DNA from: DASQLQ01 sp035629935
GTDB lineage: Bacteria > Actinomycetota > CADDZG01 > WHSQ01
Assembly: GCA_035629935.1 (NCBI GenBank)
Contig: DASQLQ010000043.1
Span: 1 to 20,646 of the forward strand
Length of the DNA stretch: 20,646 nucleotides
Direction of reading: 5' to 3'
Shown here in pieces: positions 1-6,986 of this stretch. Below the pieces are notes generated by a model. That model was not told the origin of the DNA. It made no database searches and saw only the letters and a program-made list of their open reading frames with translations. Every line of letters begins with the position of its first letter. The stretch's first letter is position 1. The position numbers and the translations under genes were made by a program.

Positions 1-318
1 GGTGGCGTGGCTCTCTTCGTTCCGTTCGGGGAGCGTGTTACGGCCTCTGGTAAAACGGGGCCACTCGGCCCCCCTACCGCAGACGAACGCGACTCCGCTC
101 TGTTCGAGGAGCTCAAGGCGTGGCGATCCCAGAGGGCCAAGACCGACGAGGTTCCGGCTTACGTGGTCTTCCACGATTCGACCCTGCACGACATCGCGGC
201 TAGTGGGCCCGCGTCGGTCGAAGACCTTGCCGACGTCAAAGGTGTTGGACCGTCGAAGCTAGAGCGCTACGGCGACGAGATCATCAGCCTCGTCGAACGG
301 GCACGCGCTTCCAGCTAG
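1..318 (+). CDS. UvrD/PcrA-type DNA helicase, C-terminal end with HRDC domain (partial)
   Basis: The reading frame is open from base 1, so this is the 3' end of a longer gene cut by the window edge. The visible 105 residues contain an HRDC domain (about residues 35-100): a helix with FEELKAWRSQRA, then VPAYVVFHDSTL, then a helix-hairpin-helix-like GVGPSKLERYG. HRDC domains bind DNA at the C-terminus of RecQ helicases and of actinobacterial UvrD2-like SF1 helicases. The wording of this stretch (WRxQRA, VPAYxVFxDxTL, KLERYG) resembles UvrD2 more than RecQ as I recall them, but the helicase motor lies outside the window, so the family is an inference. It could instead be RecQ or another HRDC protein. 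The stop is followed after 6 bases by a perfect palindrome, and the next gene is convergent. Confidence 0.75.
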   Translation, partial: GGVALFVPFGERVTASGKTGPLGPPTADERDSALFEELKAWRSQRAKTDEVPAYVVFHDSTLHDIAASGPASVEDLADVKGVGPSKLERYGDEIISLVERARASS

Positions 319-324
319 CCCGAA

Positions 325-348
325 CGCCGATGGCCTAGGCCATCGGCG
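325..348. repeat. Perfect 24-bp palindrome, copy 1 (CTAG centre)
   Basis: The 12-base arm CGCCGATGGCCT is followed directly by its exact reverse complement, with CTAG at the centre. It lies in the 36-base gap between two convergent genes, 6 bases after the helicase stop. As RNA it would form a 10-bp stem with a 4-base loop on either strand, but no U-tract follows on either side. A second copy of the same consensus sits at 4142-4165, differing by two compensatory base-pair changes. It may be a bidirectional terminator without a U-tract, a dispersed palindromic repeat, or a protein binding site. Confidence 0.7.
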
Positions 349-354
349 AGAACT

Positions 355-1119
355 TCAGTGAGTCGTGACCGTCACAGGTTTGGATTTCCCGGCACGATGA
401 TCTTTGTCTTGTTTAGGCCAGAAGCTCCTGAAGGTCGCCTTCTTGAAGTTCGCGACCACCTGGAACACGACTCGGCACTTCGCATTTAATTTCTTCTGGG
501 CGAACTTCTTCCACGTCTTGCCCGACTTCTTCTGCAGTTGGATCTTCGTACCGGCGTGGTCGCCACAGACCTTCAACGTCGCGGTGGCCTGCGTAGTAGC
601 GCCCTTTTTGGGGGTCGTGTCTTTGATACCGAGTCCCGCTTTTGGTGACCCCAGAACCGCGCCGCCGCCACCTCCACCGCCACCGCCGGAGGAGCCGGTG
701 GAGAACGTCGCCTTGACCACCCCCGCCGTAGCGACCGCGTCGGGACATCCGGAGCTCGGCGACGCGTACACGAAGACGGTGATGTCCGTGCTCGGGGGTA
801 CCGACTCGAAGTCGGCGGTCTTGCCACAGATGTTGAATCCCGTGTCGGAGATGCCATCGCCATCTGTGTCCCAACTGGCAGACGCGGAGACCGTTCCGCC
901 GGCGTCGTCGATGATCTCGACGCTCATCAAGATTTCGCCCGCTCCGGAGGGCATGCTCTCGCATCCATCGGCACCTGCGACACAACCTCCACCGGCGTCG
1001 GCACTTCCTGCCGCAGGGTTCTCGTAGCGCGACTCGAACACCCTTTCCGCGGCACCTGCTGAGGAGATAGATCCCGTTACAAGTCCGATCGCTGCCAGTA
1101 GCACGAGTGCTCTGCGCAT
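355..1119 (-). CDS. Secreted Lys-rich protein with Gly linker and C-terminal Ig-like domain
   Basis: No specific function is recognised. The start chosen (ATG at 1119) gives a Sec signal peptide (MRRALVLLAAIGLV, cleavage near AGAA) and an AGGGAAGGGG ribosome site about 6 bases upstream; ATG at 1125 is a close alternative. The mature protein has an N-terminal beta-rich domain (about 25-140) with a Ca2+-loop-like DTDGDGISDTG, a nine-Gly linker (145-153, DNA 661-687), and a C-terminal domain (about 158-254) in the style of actinobacterial KxQLQxKSGxxWK...K modules found on many exported proteins. That last domain is about one fifth Lys. Six Cys in the mature protein allow three disulfides, as expected outside the cell. 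The gene is divergent from the F420 oxidoreductase and convergent with the helicase. Confidence 0.75.
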   Translation of the reverse strand: MRRALVLLAAIGLVTGSISSAGAAERVFESRYENPAAGSADAGGGCVAGADGCESMPSGAGEILMSVEIIDDAGGTVSASASWDTDGDGISDTGFNICGKTADFESVPPSTDITVFVYASPSSGCPDAVATAGVVKATFSTGSSGGGGGGGGGAVLGSPKAGLGIKDTTPKKGATTQATATLKVCGDHAGTKIQLQKKSGKTWKKFAQKKLNAKCRVVFQVVANFKKATFRSFWPKQDKDHRAGKSKPVTVTTH

Positions 1120-1175
1120 GTGCATCCCCTTCCCTAGCCTTCGTCCCCTCCACAGGGTACGGCTCAAATGATGTT

Positions 1176-1207
1176 TGCAGGGTTCGTCCTGCAGAGCCTC
1201 TTAAACT
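1176..1207 (+). promoter_or_regulatory. Candidate promoter/operator for the F420 oxidoreductase gene
   Basis: Between the divergent genes lies an inverted repeat TGCAGG-N6-CCTGCA (1176-1193) directly upstream of TAAACT (1202-1207), which fits the actinobacterial TANNNT -10 box. A start about 7 bases downstream would leave a short leader containing the GAGGAGGT ribosome site at 1216-1223. No good -35 box is visible. The placement of the repeat suits a repressor or activator, but this is inference from position alone. Confidence 0.3.
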
Positions 1208-1227
1208 CGGCCATCGAGGAGGTGGGC

Positions 1228-2079
1228 ATGCTCAAGTTCGGACTTCAGATCCCCTGGTTCTCGTGGGATGGATCGCCGGCGAACCATCGAACGGTGTTGA
1301 AAGACATCGCGCAAGCTGCGGAAGAGGCGGGGTTCTCGTCTTTATGGGTGATGGATCACTTCTTCCAACTTCCAAAGAGGGACCCCGACCTCGACATGCA
1401 CGAGGGGTACACACTGCTCGGCTATCTCGCCGGCGTGACCGAGACGCTCACCCTGGGCACGCTGGTGACGGGAGTCACTTATCGCAGACCGGCGGTGCTG
1501 GTGAAGCAGGTGACGAGTCTCGATGTTCTTTCTGGGGGCCGGGCTTACTTCGGCATCGGCGCGGCATGGTTCCAGCGCGAACACGAAGGTCTCGGGATCC
1601 CGTTCCCACCGCTGCGTGAGCGATTCGAGCTGCTCGAAGAGACGATCCAGGTCGCGCTGCAGATGTGGTCGGACGACGATGGGATCTTCAAGAGCAAGCA
1701 CTTCACGATGCAGGAGACGATCTGCTCGCCGCAACCGCTGCAGGATCCGCACCCACCGATCATGATCGGTGGTAATGGCGAGAAGAAAACCTTGCGTCTG
1801 GTCGCCCGTTATGCGCAGGCCTGCAACCTGTTCGGCGGACCCCAAGACATCAAGCACAAACTGGATGTGCTGAAGACCCATTGCGCCACCGAGGGCCGCG
1901 AATACTCGGAGATAGAGATCACTCGCCTATCGACTGCTTCCCCCGGCAGTGACTTCGTTGCCGCTTGCAAGGCGCACGAAGCCGTCGGGGTCCACCACAT
2001 GATCTTCAACGCGCCGCAGATCGACACCCTGGAACCGATCAAGCACTTCGGGAAAGAAGTGATCCCTAAGTTCCGGTAG
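1228..2079 (+). CDS. LLM-class F420-dependent oxidoreductase
   Basis: This is a luciferase-like TIM-barrel enzyme that would use reduced coenzyme F420 for hydride transfer to an unknown substrate in the cytoplasm. The start at 1228 is set by a strong GAGGAGGT site 4-5 bases upstream and by the family's usual beginning (MLKFGLQIPWFSWDG); an open in-frame extension to 1168 is not used. Typical family features are the N-terminal LKFGLQIP strand, AEEAGFSSLWVMDH, the LTLGTLVTGVTYRRP segment, LDVLSGGRAYFGIGAAW, the helix around LRERFELLEE and PPIMIGGNGEKKTLRLVARYA. At 283 residues it is a normal size, close to the Rv1855c-type subfamily. Its last 14 bases overlap the tail of the convergent M28 peptidase gene. 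The flavin-dependent branch of the same superfamily cannot be excluded. Confidence 0.88.
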   Translation: MLKFGLQIPWFSWDGSPANHRTVLKDIAQAAEEAGFSSLWVMDHFFQLPKRDPDLDMHEGYTLLGYLAGVTETLTLGTLVTGVTYRRPAVLVKQVTSLDVLSGGRAYFGIGAAWFQREHEGLGIPFPPLRERFELLEETIQVALQMWSDDDGIFKSKHFTMQETICSPQPLQDPHPPIMIGGNGEKKTLRLVARYAQACNLFGGPQDIKHKLDVLKTHCATEGREYSEIEITRLSTASPGSDFVAACKAHEAVGVHHMIFNAPQIDTLEPIKHFGKEVIPKFR

Positions 2080-3745
2080 GGCTCCCGCCGATCGTGACGT
2101 ACTGCTTGAAGACGTCCTTCTTGCCACCCGGAGCGGTGACGGTGAGCTTCACCAGATAGGACTTCTCCTTGGTGTAGGAGTGCTTCACCTTCTTGCCGAT
2201 GGCGCTGGCGCCGTCGCCGAGGCTCCATTTGAACTTCAGCTTCTTCGCCGGCACGAACTTCTGTTTCTTGGGATTGGCGAAAGCGTACGAACCGCCGGCA
2301 TCGAACGTGATCGGGGTTTTCACGGCGATCGGTGCGGCGCCCTTGTACAGGCCCTCGAAGTAAGCAACGGGCTTCTTGCTGCGCTTCTCGGTGCCGGCCA
2401 TGTTCGGCTGCAGCATGAACCAGGAGTGAAGGTGCGCGCACATCTCGAGGCCCTTGTACCAACCCTGTGATGGCGTGAGTCCGCTCTGATCGACACCCGT
2501 CAAGGCGTTCAGTGACAAGAGATTGTCGTTCGGTGTGTGCAGGAGATTGATCCCGTCTTCCCGGTAGCCAGTCCAGGACGGGTCGCTGTGCGGTCCCAGG
2601 ATGTCGGCGTACAGGTTCAAGAACGGCACACCGATCTCCTCGAAGTTGCCGTAGTCGCTCCCGAAGGCGGCCAGGCCGCTTAGGTCCGAAACCAACTCGG
2701 CCTCTTGTGACGGGACTCCGGCTTCGTCGGCTTCTTCATCGGAAACGAAGATCTCGGGTTCGGTGGGGACGTCGGACAACGTGTCGTCGAGATGATTGAA
2801 GACATCACCGATGATGTCGCGTGTTTGTTTGTTGAAGTTCTCCATCGCCGTCTTGTGCTGGGGAGCGATCGCCTCGGCCGGATCGGCAAGATGCACCACC
2901 ATCTGCACGCGGTCGGTTGGGTTGCCCCGGTAATAGGCGGGATAAGCGCCGGCGCACGGATCCAGGTTGAAGTAGCCGAGCACCTGGCGAGTGGGGAACG
3001 GAGTGATCTGATCGCGTATGAAGGCTTGGGAGCCGAACGTTCCGGCTTCCTCGGCACCCCATGCAGAGAACTTCACGCTGACTGCAGGACGCGTCCCGGT
3101 CTTCTTCCAGTAATCCATCATGATCTTTGCGATCCGGAACACCGTTGCGTGACCTTCCGCCGAGTCCCACGCTGACGCCGGGCCTGAGTCGGTTTGGTCG
3201 AAGTGACCCGAGACGATCACCATCTTCTCGGGATGAACCGAACCGGGGATCGTGGCCTGGAGGTTGTACGTGTCGCCGGGAGGCGACGACAGCGCACCGC
3301 CGTCGGGGATCCCATTCCCTTCCGAGACGAAGGGGTAGGCGCGCACCGCGCCGCCGAGCGGCTTCACCAGCGGTTTCATTAGCTTCTTCCAGAACTTCAC
3401 GAACTCTTCCTGGTGATTGGGACACCCGGGCACAGGGCAGTTCCCATGATTGGTGGCACCACCGGGTTCGTCATCGGCAGTCTCGTCTGCCGCTTGCCGG
3501 TACGGGTACCAGATCGTCTCGAAGACGTTGAGGTCGTATGCGTTGTATTGACCCGTTGGATTGGCCTTTGGGACGGCGGCAGGATCGGGCATTGGAGGGA
3601 TCGCCTCGATCGCCGGGGTGGGCTTGTAGGACATGTTGTTGATGCTGGGTGCTTTCGCTGCTTGACTACGAGCCGGTGCGGGGGCCGTGTTGGCAAGCAG
3701 AGCGACCGCGATTAGGACTCCGATGCCCGCCCCCCTAAGCCTCAT
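2066..3745 (-). CDS. Secreted M28-family metallopeptidase with C-terminal PKD domain
   Basis: This is a zinc aminopeptidase-type enzyme acting outside the cell. A Sec signal peptide (residues 1-26, MRLRGAGIGVLIAVALL) is followed by a Pro-rich stretch. The M28 zinc ligands and catalytic residues are visible: VSGHFDQTDSG (H181, D183), AWDSAEG (D194), AWGAEEAGTFGS (E232/E233), YFNLDPC (D262) and HTPNDN (H403). A PKD-like domain follows (about 478-555: FDAGGSYAFA, WSLGDG, VKLTVTAPGG), unusually rich in Lys. The protein is 559 residues, long for a bare M28 domain, with an insert between about 290 and 350 that is acidic (SDEEADEAG). The ATG lacks a close ribosome site; AGGTGA lies about 12 bases upstream. 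It overlaps the oxidoreductase gene tail by 14 bases. Confidence 0.88.
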   Translation of the reverse strand: MRLRGAGIGVLIAVALLANTAPAPARSQAAKAPSINNMSYKPTPAIEAIPPMPDPAAVPKANPTGQYNAYDLNVFETIWYPYRQAADETADDEPGGATNHGNCPVPGCPNHQEEFVKFWKKLMKPLVKPLGGAVRAYPFVSEGNGIPDGGALSSPPGDTYNLQATIPGSVHPEKMVIVSGHFDQTDSGPASAWDSAEGHATVFRIAKIMMDYWKKTGTRPAVSVKFSAWGAEEAGTFGSQAFIRDQITPFPTRQVLGYFNLDPCAGAYPAYYRGNPTDRVQMVVHLADPAEAIAPQHKTAMENFNKQTRDIIGDVFNHLDDTLSDVPTEPEIFVSDEEADEAGVPSQEAELVSDLSGLAAFGSDYGNFEEIGVPFLNLYADILGPHSDPSWTGYREDGINLLHTPNDNLLSLNALTGVDQSGLTPSQGWYKGLEMCAHLHSWFMLQPNMAGTEKRSKKPVAYFEGLYKGAAPIAVKTPITFDAGGSYAFANPKKQKFVPAKKLKFKWSLGDGASAIGKKVKHSYTKEKSYLVKLTVTAPGGKKDVFKQYVTIGGSPTGT

Positions 3746-3860
3746 ACGTGAAGTTTCTCACCTGCTAGGGGGTAAAACGAGTGACTTCCAGGGAAGAATC
3801 CGAGGGTTCATGGGTTATGGTGAGTGAGTAAGTGAAAGTGTTCGAACGTGCGACTGGTTG

Positions 3861-3917
3861 GCTCAATGTACCGCCTCCCTGATCTCGTTCCTGAGCAAAG
3901 CAGGGAGGTGTTTTTAC
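3861..3917 (+). promoter_or_regulatory. Cold-shock gene leader: hairpin pairing with the ribosome binding site, with U-tract
   Basis: Bases 3872-3881 (CGCCTCCCTG) pair with 3901-3910 (CAGGGAGGTG) in a 10-bp stem containing one G-U pair. The 3' arm contains the GGGAGG ribosome site (3903-3908) of the csp gene. TTTTT follows at 3911-3915, just before the ATG at 3918, so the element also resembles an intrinsic terminator. The 19-base loop contains a minor CTC/GAG stem (3884-3886 with 3893-3895). GCTCA (3861-3865) could pair with TGAGC (3892-3896) as a crossing, pseudoknot-type or alternative pairing. The pairing is read directly from sequence; control by temperature or by Csp itself is inference. 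Confidence 0.6.
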
Positions 3918-4121
3918 ATGGCAACCGGAAGCGTTAAGTGGTTCAACGAAGCCAAGGGTTACGGCTTCATCACCCCGGAGGATGGTTCGAAGGATCTCTT
4001 CGTGCATTTCTCCAACATCAAGGCTGAGGGTTACAAGACCCTTGCTGAGGGTGCAAAGGTGTCCTTCGAGTCCCGTCAGGGCGACAAGGGTCCCGAGGCG
4101 ATCGATGTCACTCCGATCTAG
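3918..4121 (+). CDS. Cold-shock protein (CspA family)
   Basis: This is a 67-residue single cold-shock domain that binds single-stranded RNA/DNA and melts secondary structure in the cytoplasm. It carries both nucleic-acid motifs: KGYGFI (RNP1) and LFVHFSNI (RNP2), after the classic MATGSVKWFNEAKG start. Length and sequence are standard for the family. The start is fixed by GGGAGG at 3903-3908 and by the family N-terminus. The leader folds over that ribosome site (see 3861-3917). Two hairpins (4142-4165, 4184-4211) separate it from typA, so it is probably a single-gene transcript. An open in-frame extension upstream through the hairpin is not considered coding. Confidence 0.97.
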   Translation: MATGSVKWFNEAKGYGFITPEDGSKDLFVHFSNIKAEGYKTLAEGAKVSFESRQGDKGPEAIDVTPI

Positions 4122-4141
4122 TTCGGGCCAGTTTGTTCTTT

Positions 4142-4165
4142 CGCCGACGGTCTAGACCGTCGGCG
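4142..4165. repeat. Perfect 24-bp palindrome, copy 2 (CTAG centre)
   Basis: The arm CGCCGACGGTCT is followed by its exact reverse complement, 20 bases after the csp stop. Compared with copy 1 at 325-348 it differs at arm positions 7 and 10, and both changes are matched on the other side, giving a shared consensus of arm CGCCGAYGGYCT. A T-rich stretch precedes rather than follows it, so it is not a classical intrinsic terminator on the plus strand. Confidence 0.7.
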
Positions 4166-4183
4166 CTCGTGCAAAAGCAATTT

Positions 4184-4211
4184 GGAGGAGGGGCCTTCGG
4201 GCCCCTTCTTC
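4184..4211 (+). terminator. UUCG-loop hairpin terminator after the cold-shock gene
   Basis: GGGGCC-TTCG-GGCCCC (4190-4205) forms a very stable tetraloop hairpin, which extends outward to a 12-bp stem (4184-4211) with two G-U pairs. The 3' side is TTCTT, a weak U-tract. It lies between csp and the typA ribosome site (AGGAGG, 4219-4224) and most likely ends the csp transcript. Confidence 0.65.
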
Positions 4212-4230
4212 GCGACACAGGAGGATTGAC

Positions 4231-6066
4231 ATGCCCACGCGCGATGACCTTCGCAACGTTGCGATCGTCGCTCACGTAGATCACGGAAAGACGACGCTGG
4301 TCGACGCCATGCTGTGGCAGTCCGGCGCGTTCCGCAGCAACCAAGATGTGGCCGATCGAGTCATGGACTCGATGGATCTCGAGCGCGAGAAGGGCATCAC
4401 GATCCTCGCAAAGAACACGGCGGTCCGATACGGGGACGTGAAGATCAACATCATCGACACTCCCGGTCACGCGGACTTCGGTGGCGAGGTCGAGCGGGGG
4501 CTCACGATGGTCGACGGAGTGCTGTTGCTCGTCGACGCCAGCGAGGGACCGCTGCCGCAGACCCGTTTCGTATTGCGCAAGGCCTTGGAGGCCCACCTAC
4601 CGGTGATCCTTGTCGTGAACAAGGTCGACCGTCCCGATGCTCGAGTGGAAGAAGTCGTAAACGAGGTCTACGAATTGTTCCTCGATCTCGATGCGAGCGA
4701 GGGCCAGATCGATTTCCCGATCCTCTACGCGAATGCGCGGGCCGGATGGGCATCGCAGGACGCCGGAGTGGAAGGTAGTGACCTCAAGCCGTTGTTCGAG
4801 GTTCTGCTCGAGACGATCCCGGCCCCCAGCTACGAAGAGGGCCACCCGCTGCAGGCGCTCGTGACGAACCTCGACGCGTCGACGTACGTGGGACGGATCG
4901 CGCTATGCCGCGTCTTCCACGGAACGCTCAAGCGCGGCGAGCCGGTTGCCTGGTGCCGGGCCGACGAAACCCAAGAGACCGTGAAGATCACCGAGCTCTA
5001 CGTGACCGAAGCACTCGATCGGGTGGACGCCGACGAAGTTGGACCGGGCGAGATCATCGCGATCGCGGGACTCGCGGACGTCACGATCGGCGAGACCCTG
5101 TCGGATCCCGACGATCCTCGGCCGCTGCCCGTTAGTCACTTCGACGATCCCAGCTTGTCGATGACGGTTGGTGTGAATACTTCGCCGCTGTCCGGACAGG
5201 ACGGCGACAAGGTCACGGCTCGCTTGATCAAGAATCGTCTCGACCAAGAGCTCGTTGGCAACGTCTCGATCAAGGTGTTGCCCACGGATCGACCGGATGC
5301 GTGGGAAGTGCAGGGCAGGGGAGAGCTCCAGCTCGCCGTGCTCGTCGAGATGATGCGCCGCGAGGGATTCGAGCTCACCGTGGGGAAACCGCAGGTAGTG
5401 ACGAAAGAGATCGACGGCAAGTTGTGTGAGCCCGTCGAGCGTCTGACGGTCGATGCGCCCGAGGAGTTCATGGGCGTGGTCACGCAGCTGATCGCTCTGC
5501 GCAAAGGCCGGCTCGAGAACATGGTCAACCACGGAACCGGATGGGTGCGCATGGAGTACCTGGTCCCGGCCCGAGGTTTGATCGGTTTCCGTACCGAGTT
5601 CCTCACCGAGACGCGGGGCACCGGCTTGCTGCACCACGTGTTCGATCGCTACGAGCCGTGGCATGGCGAACTTCGTACCCGGCCCACCGGCAGCCTGATC
5701 GCCGACCGCAGGGGACCTACGACGGCATTCGCCATTCAGAACCTCCAAGAGCGGGGCACGCTGTTCGTTCCACCCACGACCGAGGTCTACGAAGGGATGA
5801 TCGTGGGCGAGAACGCACGGGCCGACGACATGGACGTGAATCCCACGAAAGAGAAGAAGCTGACGAACATGCGGTCGTCGACATCTGACGAGCTCGTCCG
5901 CCTGATCCCGCACAAGCAGTTGTCTCTGGAACAGGCGTTGGAGTTCATCCGCGAAGACGAATGTGTGGAGGTCACCCCGACCACGGTCCGGCTTCGAAAA
6001 GTCGCCCTCAGCGCACATTCCCGCGTGAAACTGTCGAGACAAGAGGCCAAGTCCCGCCTAGGCTGA
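4231..6066 (+). CDS. typA: Translational GTPase TypA/BipA
   Basis: TypA is a ribosome-associated GTPase related to EF-G and LepA, linked to ribosome assembly and growth under cold and other stress. The G motifs are all present: AHVDHGKTT (residues 14-22), REKGITI (52-58), DTPGHADF (76-83), NKVD (129-132) and a G5-like NARAG. The C-terminal half carries the TypA-typical GRGELQLAVL, VEMMRREGFELTVGKPQV, RKGRLENM and PARGLIGFRTEF segments. At 611 residues the length is normal. The ATG has AGGAGG 6 bases upstream. It heads a run of six closely spaced same-strand genes. Its place after a cold-shock gene is notable because both can act in cold adaptation, but the terminator between them argues for separate transcripts. 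Confidence 0.96.
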   Translation: MPTRDDLRNVAIVAHVDHGKTTLVDAMLWQSGAFRSNQDVADRVMDSMDLEREKGITILAKNTAVRYGDVKINIIDTPGHADFGGEVERGLTMVDGVLLLVDASEGPLPQTRFVLRKALEAHLPVILVVNKVDRPDARVEEVVNEVYELFLDLDASEGQIDFPILYANARAGWASQDAGVEGSDLKPLFEVLLETIPAPSYEEGHPLQALVTNLDASTYVGRIALCRVFHGTLKRGEPVAWCRADETQETVKITELYVTEALDRVDADEVGPGEIIAIAGLADVTIGETLSDPDDPRPLPVSHFDDPSLSMTVGVNTSPLSGQDGDKVTARLIKNRLDQELVGNVSIKVLPTDRPDAWEVQGRGELQLAVLVEMMRREGFELTVGKPQVVTKEIDGKLCEPVERLTVDAPEEFMGVVTQLIALRKGRLENMVNHGTGWVRMEYLVPARGLIGFRTEFLTETRGTGLLHHVFDRYEPWHGELRTRPTGSLIADRRGPTTAFAIQNLQERGTLFVPPTTEVYEGMIVGENARADDMDVNPTKEKKLTNMRSSTSDELVRLIPHKQLSLEQALEFIREDECVEVTPTTVRLRKVALSAHSRVKLSRQEAKSRLG

Positions 6067-6098
6067 GTCCGCCAGTTCTGCTGATCCGGAGGGTTGAG

Positions 6099-6965
6099 AT
6101 GCTCGTTAAGAGAGTCGGTCTGTTCGTAATCATCGCGGTGCTCTTGGGAGCAGCGTGCGGAAGCGCCGAGGAGACACCCGAGGCGCAGCCGGGCGCAGAA
6201 GACACCGCTGCAGCATCGTGCGAAAAGGAAAGCCTGCCCTTGCTCGAAGAGGGCCAACTCACGATCGCGACCGACAAGCCCGCATACCCACCGTGGTTCG
6301 AAGGCAACGACCCCTCTAACGGCAAGGGTTTTGAGGGCGCGGTCGCCTATGCGGTGGCCGAAGAGATGGGCTTCACCGCCGACGAGGTGACCTGGGTCGT
6401 CGAACCGTTCAACAAGTCCTATGCCCCCGGACCGAAGGACTTCGACTTCGACATCAACCAGATCTCGATCAGCCCGAAGCGGGACGAAGCCGTCGACTTC
6501 AGCACGGGGTACTACACCGTCAACCAGGCTCTCGTTGCCCTGAAGGGTTCTTCGGTCGCGGGCGTAGCCTCACTCGAGGATTTGAAGGATCACAAGCTCG
6601 GCGCCCAGGTCGGCACGACGAGCTTCGGTTACATCCAGCAATACATCCAGCCCAGCGAGCAGCCGTTCGCCTACGACAACACGAACGATGCGAAGTCTGC
6701 TTTGCGAGCCGAGCAGATCGACGGCATCGTCGTGGACCTGCCGACGGCGTTCTTCATCACCGCAGTCGAGATCCCCGGCTCCGAAGTGGTCGGCCAATTC
6801 GTTACGCAGGGGGAAGCCGAGGAGTTCGGTCTGCTCTTCGAGGACGGCAGCCCACTGGTCGACTGCGTGAATCAGGCGATCCAATCGCTGACCGATGACG
6901 GAACCCTCGCGGAGATCCAGGACGAGTGGCTGTCCCAGGCCGTCGACGCACCGGTGATCGAGTAG
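6099..6965 (+). CDS. ABC transporter substrate-binding protein (polar amino acid type)
   Basis: This is the extracellular solute-binding component of an amino acid importer (SBP family 3). The start at 6099 follows GGAGGG by 5 bases and gives a signal peptide ending VLLGAAC, so Cys20 could be the lipid anchor; Gly at position -3 makes the lipobox imperfect. An acidic linker (EETPEAQPGAED) follows. Family features include LTIATDKPAYPPWF, GFEGAVAYAVAEEMGF, DFDFDINQISISPKRDEAVDFS, LKDHKLGAQVGTTSFGYI and LVDCVNQAIQSLTDDGTLAEI. At 288 residues its size is normal. The specific amino acid is not readable. The permease and ATPase follow directly. Confidence 0.93.
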   Translation: MLVKRVGLFVIIAVLLGAACGSAEETPEAQPGAEDTAAASCEKESLPLLEEGQLTIATDKPAYPPWFEGNDPSNGKGFEGAVAYAVAEEMGFTADEVTWVVEPFNKSYAPGPKDFDFDINQISISPKRDEAVDFSTGYYTVNQALVALKGSSVAGVASLEDLKDHKLGAQVGTTSFGYIQQYIQPSEQPFAYDNTNDAKSALRAEQIDGIVVDLPTAFFITAVEIPGSEVVGQFVTQGEAEEFGLLFEDGSPLVDCVNQAIQSLTDDGTLAEIQDEWLSQAVDAPVIE

Positions 6966-6986
6966 CTATCGAGATCTAAGTCCTAG

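Noticed and set aside
325..348. Classical intrinsic terminator
   Set aside because: The hairpin is perfect but neither strand has a T-run after it, so it is reported as a palindromic repeat instead.
661..687. Triplet-like repeat of GCC/ACC units
   Set aside because: It simply encodes the nine-Gly linker of the exported protein on the minus strand.
3858..3917. In-frame TTG-started extension of the cold-shock protein
   Set aside because: The family starts at MATGSVKWF, the ribosome site precedes 3918, and the extension crosses the hairpin.
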